A DNA stretch of 64,000 nucleotides from Pseudophaeobacter sp. EL27 (lineage in GTDB: Bacteria > Pseudomonadota > Alphaproteobacteria > Rhodobacterales > Rhodobacteraceae), in contig NZ_OMPQ01000004.1 of assembly GCF_900313025.1 (NCBI RefSeq), positions 125,606 to 189,605 of the forward strand, written 5' to 3'. Positions 1 through 8,811 of this stretch are shown here, in pieces. The notes under the pieces are model-generated. The model searched no databases, was not told where the DNA came from, and saw nothing but the letters and a program-made list of their open reading frames with translations. Position 1 is the first letter of the stretch. Every line of letters begins with the position of its first letter. Both the position numbers and the translations under genes were made by a program.

Positions 1-312
1 TACATCAGGTCGGACAATGGCCCTGAGTTCATTGCTGAGGCCGTCAGAGACTGGATCAAGGCGGTTGGGGCAAGGACTGCCTACATCGAACCCGGGTCAC
101 CCTGGGAGAACGGATATTGTGAGAGCTTCAACGGGCGGATGCGCGACGAGTTGCTGAACGGTGAAATCTTCTACTCGCTACGTGAAGCCCAAATCATCAT
201 TGAAAGATGGAGGAACCATTACAACACCAAACGACCACATAGTGCTCTGGGCTACCGCCCACCTGCGCCAAAGGTCATCGTTCCGATGGACCAAAGGCCA
301 ATCATGCACTAA
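1..312 (+). CDS. IS3-family transposase OrfB, C-terminal part (cut by window edge)
   Basis: The frame is open from base 1 to the TAA at 310-312 and encodes about 103 residues of an rve/DDE integrase core. It contains the DNGPEF block with the second catalytic Asp, a GSPWENGY...ESFN segment carrying the catalytic Glu, and a C-terminal YNTKRPHSALGYRPP box typical of IS3-family OrfB. The visible part has no stop or frameshift. The sequence just after the stop (about 320-360, a run around GTGGACCACTCAAGTGGGGC) looks like an IS terminal repeat, so the element probably ends there, about 50 bases before the MoxR operon. The 5' part is outside the window, so intactness cannot be judged. Confidence 0.9.
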   Translation, partial: YIRSDNGPEFIAEAVRDWIKAVGARTAYIEPGSPWENGYCESFNGRMRDELLNGEIFYSLREAQIIIERWRNHYNTKRPHSALGYRPPAPKVIVPMDQRPIMH

Positions 313-398
313 CTTTCAATGTGGACCACTCAAGTGGGGCGGCTCAGGAAACTGTGCTTAACCCGCGGTCTTGTTTCTGATAACTGGCATCTGGACGT

Positions 399-1583
399 TT
401 GGTTGGAGAGTTTGTTTTGGTTGATCTCGTTGCAAAAGTTAAGAGGATAATTGATCAGGGTGCAGGCGCTCTTGTGCAGCGCCGCACGGTCTTTGAACTT
501 GTCATTCTCGGCGTCCTTGCACGTGAGCATGTGCTCTTAATCGGTCCTCCTGGCACTGGCAAATCCGCGGCGGTGCAAAGCGTTGCGCAGCATCTTTCTG
601 GAACCTATTTTGAGTATTTGATTGGCCGCTTTACAGAACCGTCTGAGTTATTCGGCGCTCTGGATCTAAAGGCGTTGCGAGAGGGCGAAATGCGCCCTGT
701 GACTCATGAAATGCTGCCCGAGGCCAACATCGCCTTTCTGGACGAGGTCTTTTTAGGGTCGACCGCAATACTAAACACTCTTCTTGGCATCCTCAACGAG
801 CGTACGTTTAAACGCGGTTCTCATAAAATGGACGTGCCGCTGTGGTCCTGTGTGGCAGCGTCAAATGCGCTACCCGATGATCCTATGCTTGGCGCTTTTG
901 CCGATCGATTCCTGCTGACGACTTTTGTGAATCCGGTTGAGCCGGATCAAATTACCAACCTCTTGCAAACAGGGTGGCAATTTGGGCAATCAGAACAGTC
1001 CGCTTCTGACACGCTTTCCCCAGACGATGTCGCAACCCTAAGTGCGGGTGTGCTTGAAACCGATCTGTCACAGATTCTCGAACCCTACGCCCATATTGTC
1101 CGCAAGTTGGCCGTTCGTGGGATGGTTCTGTCGGATCGACGTATCGTCCGGGGGCAAAAGCTAATTGCAGCAGCTGCCCTTTTGGCAGGCCGCAAAACCG
1201 CAACAGTGGCTGATCTTTGGCCCGTGATCTACATGGTGAATGATCAAGCGCTGCAAGATCAGGTCAAAGATCTGTTGGCCGATGAACTACAAGCCGGTGA
1301 AAACCCAATATTGCGCGACAGTGTTCAAGCAGCCAGCTATGGCCCTGCGGCTTACGCCGTCGACCTTGTCTCTGAAGGACAAAAGCTATTGGATACACGC
1401 CCCAAACTTGCGCTGGATGGCGAGGATGAAGGTTGGCAAATTCAGGTCGAAGGTTTGCTGGCCCGGATTGACGCAGGTTTCACACAAGATGACTTGCCGG
1501 AAAATCTATCTCTTTTGCGATCGGGCTTGTTGGCAGCTTTGAACGTACCGGCAGAGAACACCGATGCCAGTTCTGTCTCTTAA
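399..1583 (+). CDS. MoxR-type AAA+ ATPase of a MoxR-vWA-bpX ternary system
   Basis: AAA+ ATPase of the MoxR/RavA group, 394 residues. Walker A GPPGTGKS is at residues 49-56, Walker B IAFLDEVF at about 111-118, and a sensor-1-like AASNALPDD near 155-163, followed by the usual MoxR helical lid. These ATPases typically remodel a von Willebrand A partner. It is the first gene of four that overlap end to start, and the partner vWA-like protein is two genes downstream. No ATG start is available. The frame opens with TTG at 399, but TTG 417 is better placed 6 bases after GGAGAG (405-410). By family knowledge such MoxR-vWA-beta-propeller triads are predicted NTP-dependent conflict systems; that role is inferred from context, not shown. 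Confidence 0.88.
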   Translation: MVGEFVLVDLVAKVKRIIDQGAGALVQRRTVFELVILGVLAREHVLLIGPPGTGKSAAVQSVAQHLSGTYFEYLIGRFTEPSELFGALDLKALREGEMRPVTHEMLPEANIAFLDEVFLGSTAILNTLLGILNERTFKRGSHKMDVPLWSCVAASNALPDDPMLGAFADRFLLTTFVNPVEPDQITNLLQTGWQFGQSEQSASDTLSPDDVATLSAGVLETDLSQILEPYAHIVRKLAVRGMVLSDRRIVRGQKLIAAAALLAGRKTATVADLWPVIYMVNDQALQDQVKDLLADELQAGENPILRDSVQAASYGPAAYAVDLVSEGQKLLDTRPKLALDGEDEGWQIQVEGLLARIDAGFTQDDLPENLSLLRSGLLAALNVPAENTDASSVS

Positions 1584-1995
1584 ACCTTGCGCAACCAGCA
1601 CGGAGCCGCCGGTTGGTGTCATCATCGGTGATCTAGAAACCTCGGGTGTTTGGAACCGTTTGCCACGATATGGGCAACTCAAACTGGCGGTTTTGACTGG
1701 GCGGCTTGTCTTATTTGGGCAGGAAAAGAAACCGGATCTGCCCTGGGTCGACGGTGCAACCTATCTGCGCGATCTAGGCCAACGGGTCTATTGCCCTGTT
1801 CAGTTCGAGGTAAACTCCCCGCCCTCAATCTGGCCTGACATGGCCGAAAAACTTCGCAGGCAATCGGGCGCAACGGACACAATTTTGCTTGAACAGGGGC
1901 AAACGTTGACCCTGTCCGATTTAGGCAACGCCCAGTTATGCAATGATATCGACCTTGGTGCCGTTCAAGCCCAAGCTTTGAAAGCTCTACTCTGA
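1564..1995 (+). CDS. Small ternary-system protein, bpX-type domain
   Basis: 143 residues with no catalytic motif and no signal or membrane segment. The pattern is beta-rich, with the phrase LPWVDGATYLRDLG around residues 58-71, which resembles the small domain that sits between MoxR and the vWA protein in MoxR-vWA-beta-propeller systems. The start overlaps the end of the ATPase gene by 20 bases and the stop shares one base with the next start (TGATG), so it is translationally coupled to both. The role is unknown; an adaptor between ATPase and vWA protein is inferred from position only. The family match is by impression of motif and context, and the exact bpX class is not assigned. Confidence 0.65.
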   Translation: MPVLSLKPCATSTEPPVGVIIGDLETSGVWNRLPRYGQLKLAVLTGRLVLFGQEKKPDLPWVDGATYLRDLGQRVYCPVQFEVNSPPSIWPDMAEKLRRQSGATDTILLEQGQTLTLSDLGNAQLCNDIDLGAVQAQALKALL

Positions 1996-3815
1996 TGCGG
2001 ACGGCACCTGTTCCAGTTCTTGATCAGTTCTCTGAACTTTTCTCCCAGATGTCTCCTTCATTGCAGGATGTACTCAATGGGATTTTGAAGGATTTTGATG
2101 CCTTTGGCGATCTCGCTTCGCGGCCACAGCCCACAGGTTGGGGGAGGGGTCTGGGCTATGACGGGATTCAAAACGCCGGTGATCTCCAAGATCTGATGCT
2201 TTCAGAATGGGCTATGTACAACCTGGAGCGAGCTGAATTCCTGCGCCGTTTTGCCGAGCGTGAAAGCCTTTTTCGGCGTAAATCCTTTGAGATGCGTAAA
2301 AGCGGGTTGGCCCGATGTGTTTTGGTTGATGTGGGCGCTTGGATGTTGGGGCACAATCGTCTGATCGGCCTTGCCGGGCTGTTTTGGCAGGCGGATGTCG
2401 CCAAACGCAGTGGGCAAGAATTTCTCTGGCGCACCAGTGCGCAATCTGGTGAATGGCAAACTGATCTAACCATAGAAAATGTCACAAACTATCTAGGACA
2501 AATCTCGCAAAGCGAGATGACGGAAAGCCACGTCGAAAAATTGTTACTCAGTCTGCCAAACCTCGATGCGTCCGAGCTGTGGTTCATTGGTTCAGACCAT
2601 CCCGCGACCATTGCGTTTCACCATATGTTCCGCACTGCTCTGCTGCTAGGACGGCCCTCTTTGCCTAGTGATAATGAGCCGGCTATGGCCCGTACATCTC
2701 TTTGGACAAACAGGCGTCTACACACCAGAAAACCGGTTCGCTATCCTTTAGACGAGTTGTGCATCGCAGCATTGCGAAAACCATTTGCACCCAAAAAAGT
2801 CGCGCCAAAATCCACAGACAAAATCCCGACTGAGAACTCCTCAAATGGACGTTTTCCGACCCATTGGAGCGCAGCCTTGCATGTTGCTCTCTATCCCGAA
2901 GGGGTTCTTATTGATCCCAAGGGTCATAACAAGTGGCTACAGCTAACTGGCCGTTTGATCGGCGTAGAACGAAAAACGCCCACTCATTTTCTGTTTCTCA
3001 TCGAAACGGTCCACGGTAGCTATATGGTCAAGGAAGTGGACTTTAACAATGATTATGTAAAGATAACCAACCACACCCTACGCTTGGCCAAGGGCATACA
3101 CAAACGCATCGACTACCCTGACAGGTCTATTCCTCTTTTCACAATTTTCGGAGGCCATTGTATCGGTCCTGATCAACGCGGAGAGGCACTCGAACTGGTC
3201 AAGAAAGCCGGGCACTTTTTGCTCAGAGGCAAAAGGAACCATGCTAGTTGTGTTCATTTTGGTTACGGTTACCGTGTCATCCATATTCCAAATATTGGAA
3301 CAGCTGGCGCGCACCTAAAAGTCAGCGATACATTTAACGGTCGCACCAAATTTCATGCGCCCCTTCCATCACGCCTTGATAAAGCGGTGTTTGACTACAT
3401 TCTGGTTGCAGACAGCGCGCAGGCATTGCTCGTGCGCGAAGGCGATGTTGACGAAGGCACCGCCTATGCTGTGATTGAGCCCCATAGCGAAGACCAAATC
3501 ATGTTCCCCAAAGGTCACGAACCAATTCTGATGCTTAGCCCAACCAAGGGCTATTGTTTTCACCGTGATCAGTCAGCCATTTTTCAGTATACGGTGCGGA
3601 GCGGTCGTGTAGATTTACGACGGTTGACCTGTGAACTGCCAAGAATACCAGACGCGCTTACCCACACTCACGGGCGGAGAGTAGAGGGCATCATCCTAGA
3701 TAAGGGTATCCCGCACCAAGTTCTGCAGGTCTCATTCTCCAAAACTAAAACGCACATCATAACATTCGACCTATTTGAAGCCTTAGGGGAGGCCGCGACG
3801 ATATGCGAAACTTGA
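1995..3815 (+). CDS. vWA-like protein with beta-rich C-terminal half (ternary system)
   Basis: 606 residues. The N-terminal part is helical. Residues about 106-200 look like a von Willebrand A fold: the strand ARCVLVDVGAW followed by MLGHNRLIGLAGLFW, and a later strand ending LWFIGSDHP. The metal-binding MIDAS motif DxSxS reads D112-V-G-A-W, so both serines are missing and metal binding is doubtful. Residues about 285-600 are a run of short beta strands with Gly/Asp turns, consistent with a beta-propeller-like module. The gene is coupled to its neighbours (one base shared upstream, 13 bases shared downstream). In MoxR systems the vWA protein is the usual client or effector adaptor of the ATPase. 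The fold assignment is inference; a structure prediction would settle it. Confidence 0.68.
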   Translation: MRTAPVPVLDQFSELFSQMSPSLQDVLNGILKDFDAFGDLASRPQPTGWGRGLGYDGIQNAGDLQDLMLSEWAMYNLERAEFLRRFAERESLFRRKSFEMRKSGLARCVLVDVGAWMLGHNRLIGLAGLFWQADVAKRSGQEFLWRTSAQSGEWQTDLTIENVTNYLGQISQSEMTESHVEKLLLSLPNLDASELWFIGSDHPATIAFHHMFRTALLLGRPSLPSDNEPAMARTSLWTNRRLHTRKPVRYPLDELCIAALRKPFAPKKVAPKSTDKIPTENSSNGRFPTHWSAALHVALYPEGVLIDPKGHNKWLQLTGRLIGVERKTPTHFLFLIETVHGSYMVKEVDFNNDYVKITNHTLRLAKGIHKRIDYPDRSIPLFTIFGGHCIGPDQRGEALELVKKAGHFLLRGKRNHASCVHFGYGYRVIHIPNIGTAGAHLKVSDTFNGRTKFHAPLPSRLDKAVFDYILVADSAQALLVREGDVDEGTAYAVIEPHSEDQIMFPKGHEPILMLSPTKGYCFHRDQSAIFQYTVRSGRVDLRRLTCELPRIPDALTHTHGRRVEGIILDKGIPHQVLQVSFSKTKTHIITFDLFEALGEAATICET

Positions 3816-6800
3816 CGCCTCCACCTGTTTCCCGCCCCGCCGCCCCGTTGCCGCCGCGAGATTGGCTGTGGTCCGACGCGGCGGATTATGATGGTCTTTT
3901 TTGGCCTGGCCTGAACCTTGAGACCGGCTCAGATCGGCTTGAGCCATGGTTATTGCGCGATCTGCAACTCTGGCAATCAGAACATGACCTGATTGCGATT
4001 TTTCAGATACCGCAATGGCTTACCCCAGATGAGTTCGGCGTGGCCTATCCCCTGAAGAAGATGCGATCAGGCGGTTTTGGGTCCTATGTCGACGCCACCC
4101 CAAGCCGCGACGAAATCCAAATTTACTCAAGCGGTCGCGTACAGTTCTTAGATCTCAAGGCAGCCCGCCAAGTTGATGTCGCGGCCTTGTGGCAAGTTCG
4201 GATCACCGCAATTGAAACTGCTCGCCCGCTGCCAGTGCTTTCCAAACCCAAACCTCCCCTCACACCAGCAACAGAAAATGTCCTCCTCGATGAGGTCATG
4301 GATGACGACCCGATGGACGACATCCGAACTGTCGTGAACAATGCCGCAGACGAGACCCCCTACGAACGCATCGCTCGGCGCATCCCCGAGATTAAGCACA
4401 AGACCACAATTCTATTTTTCTGGCTTTTGCTCCTCGCGGGCGCTTTTTGCTGCTTTGTTTTGGTTCTAATGCTTCTTAGTCCTCCTGAGACGACATCCGG
4501 CAATATAGTATCAGATGCATCAGATCCCGCGCCTTTCCTTGTCACGCTTGTCGGTGTATTGCTCATCGGCGCGCTTTTTATGGCAGTGCTCCGAAACCTC
4601 CCAACCCGGAGGGGGGCACAAAGAGTGGTCGGACCTGCGTACAACAGCACCGCACGATCAGGTCCAGCGCAAACAAATTCTCACTCTGGGCAATCGCCTA
4701 AATCTGGTCTCGGTAGCCGCCTAAAAGGTTGGCTAATGTGGAATTCGGGTGCCGGCAACAAATTGCGTCGGCAACTGGAACGACGTCTTGCCGAAACCGA
4801 ACGCCTGTTGCGCGACGGTCAGGTCGATGCAGCCCTCAAACGCGCCCTGGCAATGGGCGCAAACAGCAATGAGCCACCAAAGGGGCTGGCTACACGGCTA
4901 CCCGAAATCCGCGGTAATCTGGACCTCAAACTCAGCAGAACAAGTGGTGGCAGCAGCTTCTTGATGGGGTCGGACGGGTTTGACGGAGTGGTCAACCGGT
5001 ATCGCCAACTCGCAAACGATCTTGAAAAAGACCGAGACTTTAAACGGGCGGCTTTTGTCCTATCCGATCTCTTAAATGATGATCATGGCGCGTTACAGGT
5101 CCTCAAACGTGGTGAACTATTTGAAGAGGCCGCAAAATTCGCTGCCGGCCACAATATGGACGTCAAAGAGATTGCTGTTCTTTGGTATTTGGCAGGGAAA
5201 CGCGACATCGCGGTCCTCATGGCCCAACGCCACGACAGCATGAAAGAGCTTGTCTCAGCCGCCGAAAGTCGGAACAAGAATGCCGGACTGTTCTTTCGTG
5301 CGGTTTGGGCCGATCACTTGGTCGCCCACAAGGATTTCCGTCAGGCACTTCAGATTACGGATCAAGTAAAAGCACTTGAGGCGCAACGATTGCCGTGGCT
5401 TGCTGACGCCTTTGCCGACGGGCAAGCCAACGACCCCGAAATCATGCACCGGGCCATTATTGTCTTGCCATGGAACAAAGCAGCCCTTGAACCAAATCAT
5501 CTCCCCGATCCATCTCAGATTGGCGGGCAGATTGAAGGCTATTTACGCGAAAGCCTAGAAAATCCCCAAAAGTCGGCCGAGATTTTGCATTTCGTCACCA
5601 AGGCGCATCAAGAGAAGCACGTTGGGCAGTCTGAATTCCTATCCTCCCGCGGCCGTGTCCTTGTAGATCAGCTTGTAAGAGTGGTGGTCGCGGCTGGAAT
5701 CCCAATTGACCAAAGTGACCTCAAGAGTTGGGGCAAGCTGGCTAAGGCGATTGGCCTTGTAGTTATGGCCGAAGATCTGAAAATGATCCGTCGTAAAGGT
5801 CTACCTTCACCAGGCCGCGAAAAGCGTTTAGTGCGATTGTCGCCCCAACCCAAAGACAATTGGCGCCATATCGCGCACGGAGGGCACAACCGTCTGATGG
5901 CAGCCAGTGGCGATGGCAAACTGGCGGTCCTGCGCATGGACGGGCATGTGGAGTGGAGCGACTTTGTTCCCCGCATTGAGGGATTAGTCCGCATCCATAG
6001 GGGCCGCTATGTTTTGATCGTTGTGCAAGGTCGAGAGAGTGAGAAACGCATTATTCGTTTTGATACCGTGAGAAAAACGCACCTTGAGATCGGGTCTTTG
6101 CCTCTAGAAGCGTGGGATCACTCCACTACGGATCAGCTATGGATGGTGTTTTGCAATGGAAGAATCCAAGCCCTAAATGTTGCCCTGTTATTGGGAGAAA
6201 TTCCTGGCTTTGAAGAACTATGGGGGACAACAATCAAGGAGCCCGTCAAAATTCTCGGATTCCAAACTGAGGGCCACAGTATCGGATGGTTCATGCAACG
6301 CGATGACGGAGAGCGGCTGGGTGTAATTGAACAATGGACAGCACCCAAATCGACCCTCGCGTTTACGGCTTGGCTCATTGAATACCTTCGACCAGAAGGC
6401 GGGGTTCGCTTCTCGTCCGATTACCAAAGCCAAATCTATTGTAAGACCATCGGATATGAGAATTACCGTTTCTACAATCCCCTCCAAGCAGATGTAACGA
6501 CTGTGAACATCGACCTCACAAGGGTTGAATACTCTTGGGATGAGGAAGAACGAATTTCACGCGACATCGACGCGGACGGCGGCCTGCGCAACACCGCGTC
6601 TATCTTTTTTTCCCCTCGGGGCTGTCGCATCAGCATTCCTGACCCGGACGACAGTGGCGAGATATCAATTGAAGTACAGAAGGCGCCTCGAAGTCCAACA
6701 GTTTTCCGTGCGAAAGGGTTTAGCCTGACACGAGTAGAAGCAGCCCCAGACAGCAATATTATTCTGCTCCTCAGCTCCGAAGGCTGGCTCCTTTCAATAA

Positions 6801-6835
6801 ACAAAGACACGTTAGAAGTAACCGAGATTTCTTAG
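3803..6835 (+). CDS. Large membrane-anchored bpX/beta-propeller protein (ternary system)
   Basis: 1010 residues. Residues 1-135 form a compact domain rich in Trp and beta strands. Two hydrophobic segments follow at about 202-225 and 245-264, a hairpin that would anchor the protein in the inner membrane with both large parts on the same side. Residues about 310-640 are helical-repeat-like, with TPR-style Ala/Leu spacing (for example around DAALKRALAMG). Residues about 690-1010 are a series of beta blades (GDGKLAVLRMDGHVEW, DQLWMVFCNGRIQALN and others), consistent with a C-terminal beta-propeller. The gene overlaps the vWA gene by 13 bases and ends the operon. The propeller is the expected sensor or effector-recognition part of the triad. 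No nuclease or lipase motif is visible. Confidence 0.7.
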   Translation: MRNLTPPPVSRPAAPLPPRDWLWSDAADYDGLFWPGLNLETGSDRLEPWLLRDLQLWQSEHDLIAIFQIPQWLTPDEFGVAYPLKKMRSGGFGSYVDATPSRDEIQIYSSGRVQFLDLKAARQVDVAALWQVRITAIETARPLPVLSKPKPPLTPATENVLLDEVMDDDPMDDIRTVVNNAADETPYERIARRIPEIKHKTTILFFWLLLLAGAFCCFVLVLMLLSPPETTSGNIVSDASDPAPFLVTLVGVLLIGALFMAVLRNLPTRRGAQRVVGPAYNSTARSGPAQTNSHSGQSPKSGLGSRLKGWLMWNSGAGNKLRRQLERRLAETERLLRDGQVDAALKRALAMGANSNEPPKGLATRLPEIRGNLDLKLSRTSGGSSFLMGSDGFDGVVNRYRQLANDLEKDRDFKRAAFVLSDLLNDDHGALQVLKRGELFEEAAKFAAGHNMDVKEIAVLWYLAGKRDIAVLMAQRHDSMKELVSAAESRNKNAGLFFRAVWADHLVAHKDFRQALQITDQVKALEAQRLPWLADAFADGQANDPEIMHRAIIVLPWNKAALEPNHLPDPSQIGGQIEGYLRESLENPQKSAEILHFVTKAHQEKHVGQSEFLSSRGRVLVDQLVRVVVAAGIPIDQSDLKSWGKLAKAIGLVVMAEDLKMIRRKGLPSPGREKRLVRLSPQPKDNWRHIAHGGHNRLMAASGDGKLAVLRMDGHVEWSDFVPRIEGLVRIHRGRYVLIVVQGRESEKRIIRFDTVRKTHLEIGSLPLEAWDHSTTDQLWMVFCNGRIQALNVALLLGEIPGFEELWGTTIKEPVKILGFQTEGHSIGWFMQRDDGERLGVIEQWTAPKSTLAFTAWLIEYLRPEGGVRFSSDYQSQIYCKTIGYENYRFYNPLQADVTTVNIDLTRVEYSWDEEERISRDIDADGGLRNTASIFFSPRGCRISIPDPDDSGEISIEVQKAPRSPTVFRAKGFSLTRVEAAPDSNIILLLSSEGWLLSINKDTLEVTEIS

Positions 6836-7157
6836 GGCACTTAACCGCAAAGTCCGCGGATTGTGAGTTCGATCATCTCCAATTTTTGCTTGCGCAGCGA
6901 AGGACCGGAAAGCGGGCTGCGACCGCAGCATCTTGACCCGCAGGTAAACGGCAGGAATGGGCCGATTGTGCCGCTCTGGCAAGCCCGTGCCCTGACTTTG
7001 CATAGGTCGCAAACTGCGCATTGCTGACCTTAAGGGCTCCCGCGACGCAGCTGAACCTTGAATGGCGCTTCAACCGTTCTTGCGAGAAGCCCGCGCAACT
7101 GCAGCGAATGACCAGAAACCGCTCTTCGATACAGCCATGCATACGCACCCGTCACCA
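6836..7157. other. Intergenic, no supported gene
   Basis: About 320 bases between the ternary operon and the toxin-antitoxin promoter. Short open frames exist on both strands, but none has a ribosome site or a recognisable product, and codon use is poor. The middle part (GGACCGGAAAGCGGGCTGCG... through the CAGGTAAACGGCAGGAATGG block) has the look of a degraded intergenic sequence that recurs in Rhodobacteraceae genomes. That is recollection, not a comparison made here. Confidence 0.4.
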
Positions 7158-7197
7158 TTGACTTTCAGAAAACTACACTATATTTTCTGACAAGGAG
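7158..7197 (+). promoter_or_regulatory. Promoter and operator-like inverted repeat of the AbiE-type pair
   Basis: TTGACT (7158-7163) and TATTTT (7181-7186) make a -35/-10 pair 17 bases apart; TATATT at 7179 is an alternative -10. A perfect 8-base inverted repeat, TCAGAAAA (7165-7172) and TTTTCTGA (7183-7190), spans the spacer and covers the -10. The ribosome site AAGGAG (7192-7197) lies 7 bases before the ATG at 7205. An operator over the promoter fits the negative autoregulation known for AbiEi antitoxins. Confidence 0.6.
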
Positions 7198-7204
7198 ATA
7201 GATT

Positions 7205-7801
7205 ATGATCACGTCGAAGATCAAACAACGCATTATCGGAAAAGGCCGCGGCGCAATCTTTGCACCGTCGGATTTTCTGGATATCGGATCCCGCGCCAGC
7301 GTGGACCAGGCGCTGTCGCGTCTGGCCGATCAGGGTGTTATCCGGCGCCTGACACGTGGGCTATACGACTATCCCAAGAAAAGCCTGCGCTTTGGCTATC
7401 TATCGCCGTCCGCAGACGATGTCGCGCAGGCTGTGGCTCGCAAGGACAACCAGGTCCTGCAGCCCTCCCCTGCCATGGCCGCCAACCAGTTGGGGCTTTC
7501 AACTCAGGTCCCGTCCAAACCGACCTACATGACCGATGGGCCAACACGGACCAAGACAGTCGGCCGGCAGGTAATCCAGTTTCGCAATGCGTCCTCCAAG
7601 ACGCTTGTCGGTGCTGGCCAAAAGACCGGTGCCGTGTTTCAGGCGCTACGTTATGTCGGCAAGGACCGGGTCGATGATCAAGTGATTGGCAAGTTGGCAC
7701 GCTCACTTGATGACAAGGATCGGGCTCTGCTTTCCAAGCAAAGCACGCATGTGCCGGCCTGGATGCATCCTGTTGTGCAGCAGATCGTTGCACACGCCTG
7801 A
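7205..7801 (+). CDS. AbiEi-like antitoxin / DUF6088-type transcriptional repressor
   Basis: 198 residues. The N-terminal half is a winged helix: the region around IFAPSDFLDIG and the segment SVDQALSRLADQGVIRRL followed by TRGLYDYPK match the helix-turn-helix of AbiEi/DUF6088 proteins. The rest is the mixed domain seen in this family. It ends 2 bases before the nucleotidyltransferase toxin gene, the standard antitoxin-toxin order. By family it should repress its own promoter, and the inverted repeat at 7165-7190 is the likely site. Antitoxin action in the AbiE group is type IV (no direct toxin binding) in the studied case; whether that holds here is unknown. Nothing suggests truncation. Confidence 0.85.
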   Translation: MITSKIKQRIIGKGRGAIFAPSDFLDIGSRASVDQALSRLADQGVIRRLTRGLYDYPKKSLRFGYLSPSADDVAQAVARKDNQVLQPSPAMAANQLGLSTQVPSKPTYMTDGPTRTKTVGRQVIQFRNASSKTLVGAGQKTGAVFQALRYVGKDRVDDQVIGKLARSLDDKDRALLSKQSTHVPAWMHPVVQQIVAHA

Positions 7802-7803
7802 GC

Positions 7804-8811
7804 ATGGATCAGTTTGCCAACGACACCCCTGAACAACGAGACGAGGCCTTCCAAGAGGCCGCGGCGCAGCTCGGGATGTCCAAACCCATTATTGAGAAAG
7901 ACTTCTGGGTCTGCTGGTCCTTGAAGCAACTCTTCGCCCTGCCCTCCTTTGGCGATCACATGATCTTCAAAGGAGGGACATCTCTTTCCAAAGCCTATGA
8001 CGTGATCCATCGCTTCTCGGAAGATGTGGATCTATCTCTAGATCGGGCACGGCTCGGTTTCGAAGGCGACCGCGATCCCGAAAACCCCGAACTGTCCGGC
8101 GGAAAGCGCAAATCCTTGCTGCAGGAGCTCCAGGAGGTCGCAGAAGCGGAGGTCTCCGGTCCGCTCATGGCTGAGACTAAGGCCGCGTTTGATGCCGGTC
8201 TCGATCAGAGTTTTTCCCTGACAGTTGACCCAAGCGACGCACAAACCTTGCTCTTCGTCTATCCATCCTTGTCGGACAGTGTCGGCGGTTACGTCAAACC
8301 CATTGTTCGTTTCGAGTTTGGAGCACGGGGCGTCCATCTGCCGGCCGAGGTTCGCGAGATATCGCCATATGTTCATCAAGCCTTTCCTGATTTGCTGGGA
8401 TCTGGCGGGGTAGATGTTAAAGTGCTGGGTGTCGAGCGGACCTTCTGGGAAAAGGCCACGATCCTGCACATGCTCTATCATCAGGATCCCACCAAACCCC
8501 TCGCGGATCGGATGTCGCGCCACTACTATGACATGGCCCAGCTCATCGGCCACGAGGCCAAGGGGCGCGCTGTCGGCAGCCTTGATTTGTTGGAACAAGT
8601 CGCTCATCACAAATCGGTTTTCTTCAAAGCAGCTTGGGCCAACTACGAAGATGCCAAACCAGGTTCCCTAAGAGTGATGCCGAATGCGGAACTCGCTGTC
8701 GCCTTACGTCGGGACTATTCTGGTATGCGGGAGATGATCATTGGGGATGCGCCGGGCTTCGACGACATCCTCGGTGCGATTGAAGCTTTCGAGGCTGAAA
8801 TCAATAGCTGA
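7804..8811 (+). CDS. AbiEii-type nucleotidyltransferase toxin
   Basis: 335 residues. The nucleotidyltransferase fold signature is complete near the N terminus: GGTSLSK at 57-63 and EDVDLSLD at 73-80, the two acidic residues of motif hDxDh being D74 and D76. A later VERTFWEKATILHML segment near residue 210 is the conserved Lys-containing motif of the AbiEii/AbiGii family. AbiEii toxins transfer nucleotides to cellular targets; related enzymes (MenT) modify tRNA. The gene follows its antitoxin by 2 bases and is full length. With the MoxR operon just upstream this makes a small defence island. Phage defence as opposed to plain stabilisation is inference. Confidence 0.88.
   Translation: MDQFANDTPEQRDEAFQEAAAQLGMSKPIIEKDFWVCWSLKQLFALPSFGDHMIFKGGTSLSKAYDVIHRFSEDVDLSLDRARLGFEGDRDPENPELSGGKRKSLLQELQEVAEAEVSGPLMAETKAAFDAGLDQSFSLTVDPSDAQTLLFVYPSLSDSVGGYVKPIVRFEFGARGVHLPAEVREISPYVHQAFPDLLGSGGVDVKVLGVERTFWEKATILHMLYHQDPTKPLADRMSRHYYDMAQLIGHEAKGRAVGSLDLLEQVAHHKSVFFKAAWANYEDAKPGSLRVMPNAELAVALRRDYSGMREMIIGDAPGFDDILGAIEAFEAEINS

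Noticed and set aside
6873-7148. 91-codon minus-strand frame between the ternary operon and the toxin-antitoxin pair
   Set aside because: No Shine-Dalgarno, odd composition (Cys/Arg/His-rich), ends at random positions; more likely degraded intergenic sequence.
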